Source: an uncultured Pelagibacteraceae bacterium (GTDB taxonomy: Bacteria > Pseudomonadota > Alphaproteobacteria > Pelagibacterales > Pelagibacteraceae). From it: 64,000 bases of DNA. The notes under the pieces were generated by a model. That model saw only the letters and a list, made by a program, of their open reading frames with translations, was not told where the DNA came from and ran no database searches. Below are positions 54,503 to 62,784 of this stretch, piece after piece. The stretch is taken from assembly GCA_902599625.1 (NCBI GenBank), contig CACKGF010000001.1:62001-126000 (forward strand), in the 5' to 3' direction. The position numbers and the translations under genes are program-made. Numbering within the stretch: the first letter of the stretch is position 1; each line of letters starts with the position of its first letter.

Positions 54503-55457
54503 TCTTAAATCAAGAAGAGCTTTTATAGTTGGATTAAGCTCAACTAAAATAACAAATAAAGAGAGACATTTTTTGAGAAAATATAAACCTTGGGGTGTAA
54601 TTTTATTTGCAAGAAATATCAAATCAGTTGATCAGACTAAAAAACTCACTAATGATATAAAAAAAATTTTTAAAGACTCAAAATATCCAATTTTAATAGA
54701 TGAAGAAGGTGGCATGGTAACTAGAATTAGATCTATAATTGACAATAGTCATTTTCCTGCAAAATACTTTGGTGATAATTATAAAAAAGATAAAACAAAA
54801 TCTTTGCTTTATCTAAGAACTTACATCAAACAAATTAGTCATTTGTTAAGATATATGGGGATTAGCATTAATACGGTACCTGTTTTGGATATTCCTAGAC
54901 CATTTACATCAAAGGTTATTGGCACTAGAGCAATTTCGAAAGACATAAATGTAATTAATAAAATTGGTGAAAAAACAATAGAACATTTTAAAGAAGCGCG
55001 TATAGCAACTGTAATAAAACATATTCCTGGTCATGGATTAGCAAAATCAGACAGCCACTTAAAATTACCTATTGTAGATAAGACTTATGAATATTTAATG
55101 AAGAATGATTTTAAAACTTTTAAAAATAAAAACTCATTATTTGCTATGACAGCTCATATTCTATTTAGGAAAATTGATGCTAATAATCCTGTTACCCATT
55201 CATCCAAGATTATTGGTATTATTAAAAAAAAAATAAAGTTTAAGAATTTAATAATTAGTGATGATATTTCGATGAAAGCATTAAAATTTAATATTACTTT
55301 AAATACTATCAAAGCATTTACCGCAGGTTGTGATTTAGTTCTTCATTGTAACGGAAAAATCAAAGAAATGACCAAAGTTGCTGAAAATTCAAAAAAATTA
55401 AATAAATTTATAATCGAAAAGACTTTAAAATATTATAGATTAGTAGGAAATGATTAA
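54495..55457 (+). CDS. nagZ: Beta-N-acetylhexosaminidase NagZ
   Basis: NagZ removes N-acetylglucosamine from muropeptide fragments during cell-wall recycling in the cytoplasm. The 320-residue GH3 protein has PILIDEEGGMVTRIRS (about 55), NTVPVLDIPR (about 125), the His-Asp dyad loop VIKHIPGHGLAKSDSHLKLP (about 174-193) and the nucleophile region LIISDDISMKAL (about 250). Length is normal. It overlaps both neighbours by 8 bases. Confidence 0.93.
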   Translation: MNNLKSRRAFIVGLSSTKITNKERHFLRKYKPWGVILFARNIKSVDQTKKLTNDIKKIFKDSKYPILIDEEGGMVTRIRSIIDNSHFPAKYFGDNYKKDKTKSLLYLRTYIKQISHLLRYMGISINTVPVLDIPRPFTSKVIGTRAISKDINVINKIGEKTIEHFKEARIATVIKHIPGHGLAKSDSHLKLPIVDKTYEYLMKNDFKTFKNKNSLFAMTAHILFRKIDANNPVTHSSKIIGIIKKKIKFKNLIISDDISMKALKFNITLNTIKAFTAGCDLVLHCNGKIKEMTKVAENSKKLNKFIIEKTLKYYRLVGND

Positions 55458-56184
55458 TCAAAGTAATGCATTTAACGTAAACCTAAATCAGTTTAGCGGT
55501 CCACTTGATTTATTGTTGGATTTAGCCAAATCTCAAAAAGTAAAAATTGAAGATATATCGATAACAAAATTAGCAGATCAATTTTTAGAATATATTTCAA
55601 AAGCAGAAAAATTAAATTTAGATATTGCCTCAGAATATCTAGTTATGGCTTCATGGTTAGCTTATTTGAAATCAAAACTTTTATTACCACAAACGGATGA
55701 AGATGAGTTTAAAGTTGATGAAGTAGCAGAAAAATTAAAACTACAATTAAAAAAGTTAGAATTAATCAGACTACTTTCAGATCAAATGCTTAAGAAAAAA
55801 AGATTAGGAAGAGATATATTTATGAGAGGTATTAAAGGTAAAATTAAATCTATATATAGCGAAAAATACTCAGTAAATTTATATGACTTACTTAAATCTT
55901 ATTCGACTATTTATATGCAGAAAGATTTCCAAAAAATTAATATTCCAAAACTTCCAGTTTTTACTACAGAAGATGGAATAAATAGAATTAAAAGGTTTCT
56001 TAATAACTTAAATGACTGGAAAAATATAAATGCACTCTATCCAGAAAATTTTATGAAATCTAAAGATCAGAAAAAAACTGGCATTGCTGGTCTTTTTGCT
56101 GGTTCTTTAGAACTAGTAAAAGAAGGAAATCTACAGATTAAACAAGAGAAAATATTTGATGACATATTTATTAAAAAATCATGA
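55450..56184 (+). CDS. scpA: Segregation and condensation protein ScpA
   Basis: ScpA is the kleisin subunit that bridges SMC heads in the bacterial condensin. The 244-residue protein begins with the family motif FSGPLDLLLDLAKSQKVKIE (residues 14-33). It continues with DISITKLADQFLEYI, the ASEYLVMASWLAYLKSKLLLP helix, and an acidic/helical middle leading to a C-terminal winged helix. It is coupled to scpB by ATGA. Confidence 0.94.
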   Translation: MINQSNAFNVNLNQFSGPLDLLLDLAKSQKVKIEDISITKLADQFLEYISKAEKLNLDIASEYLVMASWLAYLKSKLLLPQTDEDEFKVDEVAEKLKLQLKKLELIRLLSDQMLKKKRLGRDIFMRGIKGKIKSIYSEKYSVNLYDLLKSYSTIYMQKDFQKINIPKLPVFTTEDGINRIKRFLNNLNDWKNINALYPENFMKSKDQKKTGIAGLFAGSLELVKEGNLQIKQEKIFDDIFIKKS

Positions 56185-56879
56185 AAAACGAAAAAAAAAA
56201 TAACAATATAATAAATTTTCCAAATAGTTTAACAAATGGAGAAAGAGAAGTTGAAGCAATCCTGTTTGCAGCTTCAGAACCCCTCGAAATTGAAAGTATT
56301 GAAGCAAGATTAAATAAAAAAGTTGATGTAAAAAAAATTCTTAAAAAACTAGAGAAAATTTATGAAAACCGTGGTTTCAATCTAGTTTGTATTTCTAATA
56401 AATGGTCTTTTAGAACTTCATCAAACTTATCTTCATTAATGACTCAACAAAAAAAAGTTGAAAAAAAATTATCTAAAGCATCTATAGAAACTTTATCTAT
56501 TATTGTTTATCACCAACCAGTTACCAGAGCAGAGATCGAAGAAATACGTGGTGTTGCTTTTGGTGTGAATACTTTAGATATCTTAATGGAATTAAACTGG
56601 GTAAAACCAATGGGTAGAAAAGATGTTCCAGGTAAACCAATTCAATATGGTACAACAGATGAATTCTTAAGCCACTTCAATATAAAAAAATTGTCTGATC
56701 TGCCTACAATAGAGGAGCTAAGTTCCGCAGGTCTAATCGACAGCTCAAATATTGATTCTGCGATTTTTGGAACAGGTAAATTTTATCAAGAGAAACAGGA
56801 TGAAAAGAAAGAAAACATTTATACTGAAATAGACGATATGCTAAGCAGTACGTTAGATAAAGAAAACGATGATAAGTAA
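56181..56879 (+). CDS. scpB: Segregation and condensation protein ScpB
   Basis: ScpB dimerises and binds ScpA in the SMC complex. The 232-residue protein has two winged-helix domains, with EAILFAASEPLEIESIEARL (about 24) in the first. The second holds the most conserved stretch, from KASIETLSIIVYHQPVTRAE to IEEIRGV (about 95-125), then the RKDVPGKPIQYGTTDEFLSHF segment (about 153). An acidic tail follows. A 43-base gap precedes tatA. Confidence 0.94.
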   Translation: MKNEKKNNNIINFPNSLTNGEREVEAILFAASEPLEIESIEARLNKKVDVKKILKKLEKIYENRGFNLVCISNKWSFRTSSNLSSLMTQQKKVEKKLSKASIETLSIIVYHQPVTRAEIEEIRGVAFGVNTLDILMELNWVKPMGRKDVPGKPIQYGTTDEFLSHFNIKKLSDLPTIEELSSAGLIDSSNIDSAIFGTGKFYQEKQDEKKENIYTEIDDMLSSTLDKENDDK

Positions 56880-56922
56880 ATTATTACTTTTAAATGATTA
56901 ATAAACGAGCTATAAATAACTT

Positions 56923-57135
56923 ATGAGTATAGGTTTTTGGCAAATTGCAATAGTTGTTATACTAGTAGTCTTACTATTCGGCAGAGGTAAAATCTCAAGT
57001 CTTATGGGTGATGTAGCCAAAGGTATTAAAAGTTTTAAAAAAGGTATGGCACAGGATCCAACTGAGGATCAGGCAAAAAACATCACTGAGAATAACGATC
57101 AGACTAATAATCAAGATCCAAATAATAAAGAATAA
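56923..57135 (+). CDS. tatA: Twin-arginine translocase subunit TatA
   Basis: TatA forms the size-adapting pore for folded proteins carrying twin-arginine signals. The 70-residue protein has the N-terminal membrane helix [21 protein letters not shown] (about 3-23), hinge FGRGKISSL and an amphipathic helix [15 protein letters not shown], then a polar tail. All three tat genes lie together in the order tatA-tatB-tatC. Confidence 0.95.
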   Translation: MSIGFWQIAIVVILVVLLFGRGKISSLMGDVAKGIKSFKKGMAQDPTEDQAKNITENNDQTNNQDPNNKE

Positions 57136-57138
57136 TCA

Positions 57139-57375
57139 ATGCCACAAATTGGCTGGTTTGAATTACTGTTAATAATTGGTCTAGCAGTAGTTATAATCGG
57201 TCCAAAAGATTTTCCAATCGTTTTAAAAAAAATTGGAAGTTGGTTCGGTTCAATCAAAAGATATATTAGTGCTGTTCAATCAGAAGTTTCCAATCTTGAG
57301 GAAAATACTCTTGATTACGAGAATAAAGAAAACAAAGATAAAAAGGAAGATCTAAAGAAAGATGAGTCAAAATAA
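57139..57375 (+). CDS. tatB: Twin-arginine translocase subunit TatB
   Basis: TatB pairs with TatC as the receptor for twin-arginine signals. The 78-residue protein opens PQIGWFELLLIIGLAVVIIG (about 2-21) with the conserved Glu and the GPKDFP hinge. An amphipathic helix (VLKKIGSWFGSIKRYI) and a very short charged tail follow. It is much shorter than E. coli TatB, as in other reduced genomes. It overlaps tatC by 14 bases. Confidence 0.92.
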   Translation: MPQIGWFELLLIIGLAVVIIGPKDFPIVLKKIGSWFGSIKRYISAVQSEVSNLEENTLDYENKENKDKKEDLKKDESK

Positions 57376-58123
57376 AGACGAGGGTTTTATTAGTCATTTG
57401 ACTGAATTAAGAAAAAGATTAATTCAATCTTTTGTTTGCTTATTAGTTTTATTTGTCATTTGTTATATTTTTTCTGAAGAAATATATAATTTTCTTGTAG
57501 CTCCTTATGCCGAAGCCGTAAAGAATAGTGAAATTCAAAGAAGATTAATCTTTACTGCATTACAAGAAACTTTTTTAACCTACATTAAAGTATCTTTTTT
57601 TACTGCATTCTTTTTTACAAGTCCTTTTATATTAATTCAAATTTGGAAATTTATAGCTCCAGGTTTATATGAACATGAAAAGTCTGCAATCATGCCGTAT
57701 TTGGTTGTAACTCCAATCTTATTTCTTTTAGGTGGAATGCTGGTTTATTATTTAATTATGCCTTTAGCGATTAAATTTTTCTTATCATTTGAAAGCACTG
57801 GTATAACCACATCATTACCAATACAACTTGAAGCTAAAGTGAACGAATATCTTTCATTAGTTATGAAATTAATTTTCGCTTTTGGACTAAGTTTTCAATT
57901 ACCTGTTGTGTTGTCATTGTTGGCAAGAGTTGGTTTTGTAGACTCTGAGTTTCTTAAAACAAGAAGAAAGTATGTTGTAATTATAATTTTTACAGCTGCT
58001 GCAATACTTACTCCACCTGATCCAATCACACAAATTGGTTTGGCGATTCCATTATTAATTTTATATGAATTATCTATAATTTCGGTAAGAATGATTGAAA
58101 AAAAAGTAGAAGAAAATGCATGA
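57362..58123 (+). CDS. tatC: Twin-arginine translocase subunit TatC
   Basis: TatC recognises the twin-arginine signal. The 253-residue protein has six membrane helices. It carries the N-terminal motif HLTELRKRLIQSF (about 11), the first-periplasmic-loop region FLVAPYAEAV, the FIAPGLYEHEKS loop (about 98-109) and the conserved FGLSFQLPVVL (about 175) and TPPDPITQIGLAIPL (about 218). The start lies inside the tatB end; the stop overlaps serS by 8 bases. Confidence 0.95.
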   Translation: MSQNKDEGFISHLTELRKRLIQSFVCLLVLFVICYIFSEEIYNFLVAPYAEAVKNSEIQRRLIFTALQETFLTYIKVSFFTAFFFTSPFILIQIWKFIAPGLYEHEKSAIMPYLVVTPILFLLGGMLVYYLIMPLAIKFFLSFESTGITTSLPIQLEAKVNEYLSLVMKLIFAFGLSFQLPVVLSLLARVGFVDSEFLKTRRKYVVIIIFTAAAILTPPDPITQIGLAIPLLILYELSIISVRMIEKKVEENA

Positions 58124-59372
58124 TATAAAAGAAATTAGAGAAAATTTAAAAGAATTTTCAAATCAAATAAAAAAAAGAAATGTCGATGTAAAGTTTGATG
58201 AAATTTTAAATTTAGACAAAGAAAATAGGTCTTTAATCCAAGAAAAAGAGAAATTAGAATCTGAAAAAAAATCTATTTCAAAAAGTAAGGATAAATCTTT
58301 ATTTAAAAAATCTAAAGAACTTACTGACAAAATAAGCACTCTTCAAACAAAGCAACTATCAATAAGCCAAAAATTAAATGAGTTATTATCATCAATACCT
58401 AATACACCGTTATCTAGTGTACCAGAGGGTAAGGACGAGTCTTCAAATAAAGAAGTTGAAAAAAAAGGTTCTATAAAAGAAAGTGAATTTAAAATTAAGT
58501 CTCACTATGAAGTAGGTGAAAATCTTAATATGCTTGATTTTGATCTTGCCACAAAGACTTCAGGATCAAGATTTGTATTTGTAAAAAACAAACTTGCAAA
58601 ATTAGAAAGAGCTTTATCAAATTTTATGATTGATGTTCATACAAAAGAAAATGGTTATGAGGAGATATCTCCACCATTACTCGCTAACTTTGACACAATG
58701 TTTGGTACTGGACAACTTCCTAAGTTTGAATCTGATCAATTTGAAATAAAAATTGATGATAATAATAGAAAATTTTTAATCCCAACTGCTGAAGTTATTT
58801 TAACTAATATGGCAAGAGAAAAAACAATTGATATAAAAGAATTACCCTCAAGATATGTAGCATCTACTCCTTGCTTTAGAAAAGAAGCTGGAAGCTATGG
58901 CAAAGATACAAAAGGAATGATTAGGCAGCACCAATTTTATAAAGTTGAACTTGTAAGCTTAGTAGAGCCTCAAAAATGTGAAGATGAGTTAGAGAGAATG
59001 ACTAAATGTGCATCGGGAATTTTAGATAAGCTGAAACTGCCCTATAGAATTGTTGAGTTATGTACAGGTGATATGGGTTTCAGTGCTCAAAAAACTTATG
59101 ACATTGAAGTTTGGGTACCTTCAGAAAAAAAATATAGAGAAATTTCTAGTTGTTCAACATGTGGAACTTTTCAAGCTAGAAGAATGAAAGCCAAATATAA
59201 AAATTCGAAAAATGAAAAAAATTTTATTGGCACATTAAATGGAAGTGGACTTGCAATTGGTAGAACTATGATTGCGATCTTGGAGAATTACCAAGACAAA
59301 GATGGATCAATTATAATACCTGACGTATTAAAACCATACATGGATAATATTGATAAAATCACATCGAATTAG
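58116..59372 (+). CDS. serS: Seryl-tRNA synthetase
   Basis: SerS charges tRNA-Ser (and tRNA-Sec where present). The 418-residue class II enzyme has the N-terminal antiparallel coiled-coil arm (about 28-100). Motif 2 reads TPCFRKEAGSYGKDTKGMIR (about 251-270) with the following HQFYKVELV, and motif 3 is LNGSGLAIGRTMIAILEN (about 371). The start MHDIKEIREN matches the family. It follows tatC with an 8-base overlap. surE/pcm-type genes often found next are absent. Confidence 0.96.
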   Translation: MHDIKEIRENLKEFSNQIKKRNVDVKFDEILNLDKENRSLIQEKEKLESEKKSISKSKDKSLFKKSKELTDKISTLQTKQLSISQKLNELLSSIPNTPLSSVPEGKDESSNKEVEKKGSIKESEFKIKSHYEVGENLNMLDFDLATKTSGSRFVFVKNKLAKLERALSNFMIDVHTKENGYEEISPPLLANFDTMFGTGQLPKFESDQFEIKIDDNNRKFLIPTAEVILTNMAREKTIDIKELPSRYVASTPCFRKEAGSYGKDTKGMIRQHQFYKVELVSLVEPQKCEDELERMTKCASGILDKLKLPYRIVELCTGDMGFSAQKTYDIEVWVPSEKKYREISSCSTCGTFQARRMKAKYKNSKNEKNFIGTLNGSGLAIGRTMIAILENYQDKDGSIIIPDVLKPYMDNIDKITSN

Positions 59373-59417
59373 GAGTTGTGTTAGTTAATCTAATAGTATA
59401 AAAAACAATTTATTATT

Positions 59418-59705
59418 ATGTCTGAATCAGGATTTGCACAATTAATACCTTTAATACTAATTTTTGTTATTTTTTATTTTTTCTTAATAAGACCACAACA
59501 AAAAAAAGTTAAAGAACATAAGTTGATGGTTGAAAACTTAAAAAGAGGTGACAAAGTTATCACCTCTGGTGGAATAATAGGAACTGTCGAGAGAATTATT
59601 GACGGTGATAAAGCAGAAATTTCTATATCTGATAATGTCAAAGTTGAAGTTATCAAATCTACAGGTATTCAAGCTCTAATAAATAATACTGACCAAAAAA
59701 AATAA
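59418..59705 (+). CDS. yajC: Preprotein translocase subunit YajC
   Basis: YajC is the small membrane partner of SecDF. The 95-residue protein has one membrane helix (about 9-22) followed by the signature FFLIRPQQKKVKEHKLMVENL and a beta-rich domain GDKVITSGGIIGTVERI. It heads the yajC-secD-secF cluster; secD follows after 6 bases. The 45-base gap before it is AT-rich and could hold a promoter, but no element stands out. Confidence 0.94.
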   Translation: MSESGFAQLIPLILIFVIFYFFLIRPQQKKVKEHKLMVENLKRGDKVITSGGIIGTVERIIDGDKAEISISDNVKVEVIKSTGIQALINNTDQKK

Positions 59706-59711
59706 TTTTAA

Positions 59712-61265
59712 GTGTTATATTTTTCAAAACTGAAGATCACTTTGATAGCACTATTCACTCTCTTTATGGTGATGGTTTCATCATCAAATTTTTTAGATTT
59801 AGATTTAGATAAACAAAAAAAAATTAAATTAGGTTTAGATCTTCAGGGTGGTTCTTATTTGTTATTAGAGCTTGATAATGAACCAGTAATAAAACAAAAA
59901 TTGCAATCTAAATTATTAGAAATTAAAGATTATTTTAAAAAAAATAAAATTAAGATTTTAAGCTTAAAACTTGATGACAAATTAATTAAGCTTAAAGTTT
60001 CTAAAGATGATGTTGAAAAGGTTGAGGAAATATTTAATGATAAAGAAAGCACGATCAATCCTTATTATTTTCAATACAAAGCTCATCAATTAGATGTAAA
60101 GATTAATAGTGATGTTTTTAATTTGGAGCTAAGCAAATATGGAATAATCCTGATCAAAAATGCATCATTAGATCAAGCGATAGAAATTGTTCGAAAAAGA
60201 GTTGATGAGGTTGGTACTAATGAGCCAAATATTTTAAAAAGAGGTAATGATAGAATTTTGCTTGAGCTTCCAGGCCTTGATAATCCAGATAGAATTAAAT
60301 CCTTATTAGGAAAAACTGCAGATCTTGCATTTAGACTTGAGTCCAAAAGTTCAAGTGAGTCGTTTGGTACAGAAAAACTTAAATTAATAGAAACTGGTCA
60401 GGAATTATTATTAAGCAAAAGAGTTATTATAAGTGGAGAGAATTTGGTTGATGCTAGTCCTCGAATGGACTCAATAAATAATCAAACAGTTGTAAGTTTT
60501 ACACTTGATAGAGTTGGGTCTAAAAGATTTGCTCAAGCAACTAAGAAAAATATAGGCACACGTCTCGCTATAGTTCTTGACGGTCAAATTATTAGTGCAC
60601 CAGTGATAAAGGATGTTATTGCGGGAGGATCTGGACAAATAAGCGGAGGTTTTACTTTTCAATCTGCAACAGACCTAGCCTTACTTTTAAGGTCAGGTGC
60701 TTTACCAGCTCCATTAAATATCATTGAAGAAAGAACAGTAGGGCCTGATTTAGGACAAGATTCTATTAATGCAGGAATACTTTCACTCATAATAGGATTT
60801 CTATTAGTCATCGGGTTTATGACATTAAAATATAGAATTTTTGGTATCATTGCAAATTTTACCCTAATCATTAATTTAATTTTACTAATCAGTATTTTAA
60901 CATTATTAGAAGCAACTCTTACTCTCCCTGGTATCGCAGGAATAATTTTAACTGTTGGAATGGCAGTGGATGCAAACGTTTTAATTTTTGAAAGAATAAA
61001 GGAAGAAACAAGTAAAGAAAAAAATAATCTAATAGCTTTTGATAATGGATACTCAAAATCAAAAATTACAATTTTAGACGCAAACATAACAACAATAATA
61101 GCTGCAATAATTCTGTTTATTTTTGGATCAGGGCCAGTCAAAGGATTTTCAATCACACTATGTGTTGGAATATTAACAACTCTATTCTCAGTTTTTTTTA
61201 TCGCGCGATTACTTACGTCTATTTATGTAAAAATTAACAAACATAAGGAAATTATTATAAAATGA
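59712..61265 (+). CDS. secD: Protein translocase subunit SecD (GTG start)
   Basis: SecD uses the proton gradient to help pull proteins through SecYEG. The 517-residue protein starts at GTG 59712. It has an N-terminal helix, the LGLDLQGGSYLLLEL motif (about 41), a large periplasmic P1 domain with IVRKRVDEVGTNEPNI (about 159), and five C-terminal helices carrying RTVGPDLGQDSI, VGMAVDANVLIFERIKEE (about 415) and FGSGPVKGFSITL. It overlaps secF by ATGA. Confidence 0.94.
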   Translation: MLYFSKLKITLIALFTLFMVMVSSSNFLDLDLDKQKKIKLGLDLQGGSYLLLELDNEPVIKQKLQSKLLEIKDYFKKNKIKILSLKLDDKLIKLKVSKDDVEKVEEIFNDKESTINPYYFQYKAHQLDVKINSDVFNLELSKYGIILIKNASLDQAIEIVRKRVDEVGTNEPNILKRGNDRILLELPGLDNPDRIKSLLGKTADLAFRLESKSSSESFGTEKLKLIETGQELLLSKRVIISGENLVDASPRMDSINNQTVVSFTLDRVGSKRFAQATKKNIGTRLAIVLDGQIISAPVIKDVIAGGSGQISGGFTFQSATDLALLLRSGALPAPLNIIEERTVGPDLGQDSINAGILSLIIGFLLVIGFMTLKYRIFGIIANFTLIINLILLISILTLLEATLTLPGIAGIILTVGMAVDANVLIFERIKEETSKEKNNLIAFDNGYSKSKITILDANITTIIAAIILFIFGSGPVKGFSITLCVGILTTLFSVFFIARLLTSIYVKINKHKEIIIK

Positions 61266-62158
61266 AAAAGGATTATAAATTTAATCAATATTATAAGTCA
61301 TTAAATGTATTTTCTATTGCGCTTATATTACTTTCGTTAATCTTTTTAATATTTAAAGGTTTGAATTATGGTGTTGATTTTAAAGGTGGAACATTAATTG
61401 AAATACGTATTGAGTCTGAAAAACCGGATATTGAGGTTTTAAGATCTAGTTTTAACAAATTGAATTTAGGTAAAATTTCAATTAAAAATTTTGGTAGCGA
61501 TAATGATTTTGTTGTAAAATTCAAAAGGGACGAACTCAATGATCCAGAGTTCATTGAAAATTTACAAAGAAATCTTTCACAAGAATTAACTCAGGATTTT
61601 TCTTTCAGAAGAGTTGAAAATGTAGGACCTAAAGTAAGTTCAGAATTACTAAAAGCTGGAGTAACTGCTATATGCTTGTCGTTAATGGCTATGTTAATTT
61701 ATATTTGGATACGTTTTGAATGGCAATTTAGTGTTGGTGCAATAGCTGCTTTATTCCATGATGTTATAATTACTCTTGGAATTTTTTCTGCCTTAAGTCT
61801 AGAAATAAATTTGTCAATTGTAGCAGCTGTTTTAACTATTGTAGGTTATTCAATGAATGATACTGTCGTAATTTATGACCGTGTAAGAGAAAATCTAAAA
61901 AAATATTCTGATATTAAGATTTTTGATCTTACCAACTTATCAATAAACGAGACTTTATCACGTACAATAATTACCTCTTCGACGACGTTATTAGCTTTAG
62001 TTTCTATATTTTTATTTGGCGGAGAAATATTGAAAGGTTTTTCATTAGCTATGATTCTGGGTGTTATTTTAGGAACCTATTCCTCAATTTTCATAGCAAA
62101 TCCACTTTTAGTTTTCTTTAAAGTTTCCCAAAAAACAGTTTTTAAGGAAGATAATTAA
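61262..62158 (+). CDS. secF: Protein translocase subunit SecF
   Basis: SecF works with SecD. The 298-residue protein has an N-terminal helix, the GVDFKGGTLIEIRIES motif (about 38), a short periplasmic domain, VENVGPKVSSELLKAG, and the conserved VVAAVLTIVGYSMNDTVVIYDRVREN-type helix region (about 187-212, key Asp in NDTVVIYDR). It ends with helices near LKGFSLAMILGVILGTYSS. Its 3' end overlaps the next gene on the opposite strand by 4 bases. Confidence 0.95.
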   Translation: MKKDYKFNQYYKSLNVFSIALILLSLIFLIFKGLNYGVDFKGGTLIEIRIESEKPDIEVLRSSFNKLNLGKISIKNFGSDNDFVVKFKRDELNDPEFIENLQRNLSQELTQDFSFRRVENVGPKVSSELLKAGVTAICLSLMAMLIYIWIRFEWQFSVGAIAALFHDVIITLGIFSALSLEINLSIVAAVLTIVGYSMNDTVVIYDRVRENLKKYSDIKIFDLTNLSINETLSRTIITSSTTLLALVSIFLFGGEILKGFSLAMILGVILGTYSSIFIANPLLVFFKVSQKTVFKEDN

Positions 62159-62757
62159 TATAAGTTTTGGGCTGCTACCATTGATAGTAACATTGGTAGA
62201 GATAATAAAGTATTAGTTCTTGAAAAAACCATTGCTGTTTTTGCAGCTTTAGCTTTACTTTCTGGATCTGTTTCAACCATTCCTAAAGCTTTTTTCTGAT
62301 TTGGCCATATAACAAACCAAACATTAAAAGCCATAATTAAACCTAGCCACATTCCTATTCCAATCGCTGTACTTTTGCCTCCACCCGATCCTATGCCAAG
62401 AGTCATTGCATCATGCAAATATCCATTGAGATATGACAATATTAAACCCGATACAATCGTTGCAAAAGCTGCCCATCTAAACCAAAAAAGGGCAGAGGGT
62501 GCAATTACTTTACTAATTGCTGGCTTTTGTTCATCAGGTATTTTAGCCATATTAGGAATTTGAACAAAATTGAAGTACCACAATAATCCAATCCACATTA
62601 TTCCAACAAGAACGTGAATGTATCTAAATAACCAGCTCCAAAATAATAAATCAAAATCAAAACCACCATTAAGAAAAAATAAACCTACGAACAATAATAC
62701 AGATATAGCAAGTGAGTAGTGAATTGTTCTAGAAAGAGAGCTTAAAATACTTATCAT
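62155..62757 (-). CDS. PuuD N-terminal-like (Urate_ox_N) membrane protein
   Basis: The 200-residue protein has about five hydrophobic helices and resembles the membrane part of urate hydroxylase PuuD (Urate_ox_N family): WLFRYIHVLVGIMWIGLLWYF near residue 42, ALFWFRWAAFATIVSGLIL (about 89), IGIGMWLGLIMAFNVWFVIWP (about 132) and SRTNTLLSLPMLLSM at the end. Repeated His and Trp residues suggest a haem- or metal-linked redox role. The cytochrome c domain of true PuuD is missing, so urate oxidation is not assured. No purine genes are nearby. Confidence 0.7.
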   Translation of the reverse strand: MISILSSLSRTIHYSLAISVLLFVGLFFLNGGFDFDLLFWSWLFRYIHVLVGIMWIGLLWYFNFVQIPNMAKIPDEQKPAISKVIAPSALFWFRWAAFATIVSGLILSYLNGYLHDAMTLGIGSGGGKSTAIGIGMWLGLIMAFNVWFVIWPNQKKALGMVETDPESKAKAAKTAMVFSRTNTLLSLPMLLSMVAAQNLY

Positions 62758-62784
62758 TGAAGTAATTTAACAAATTTTAATTGA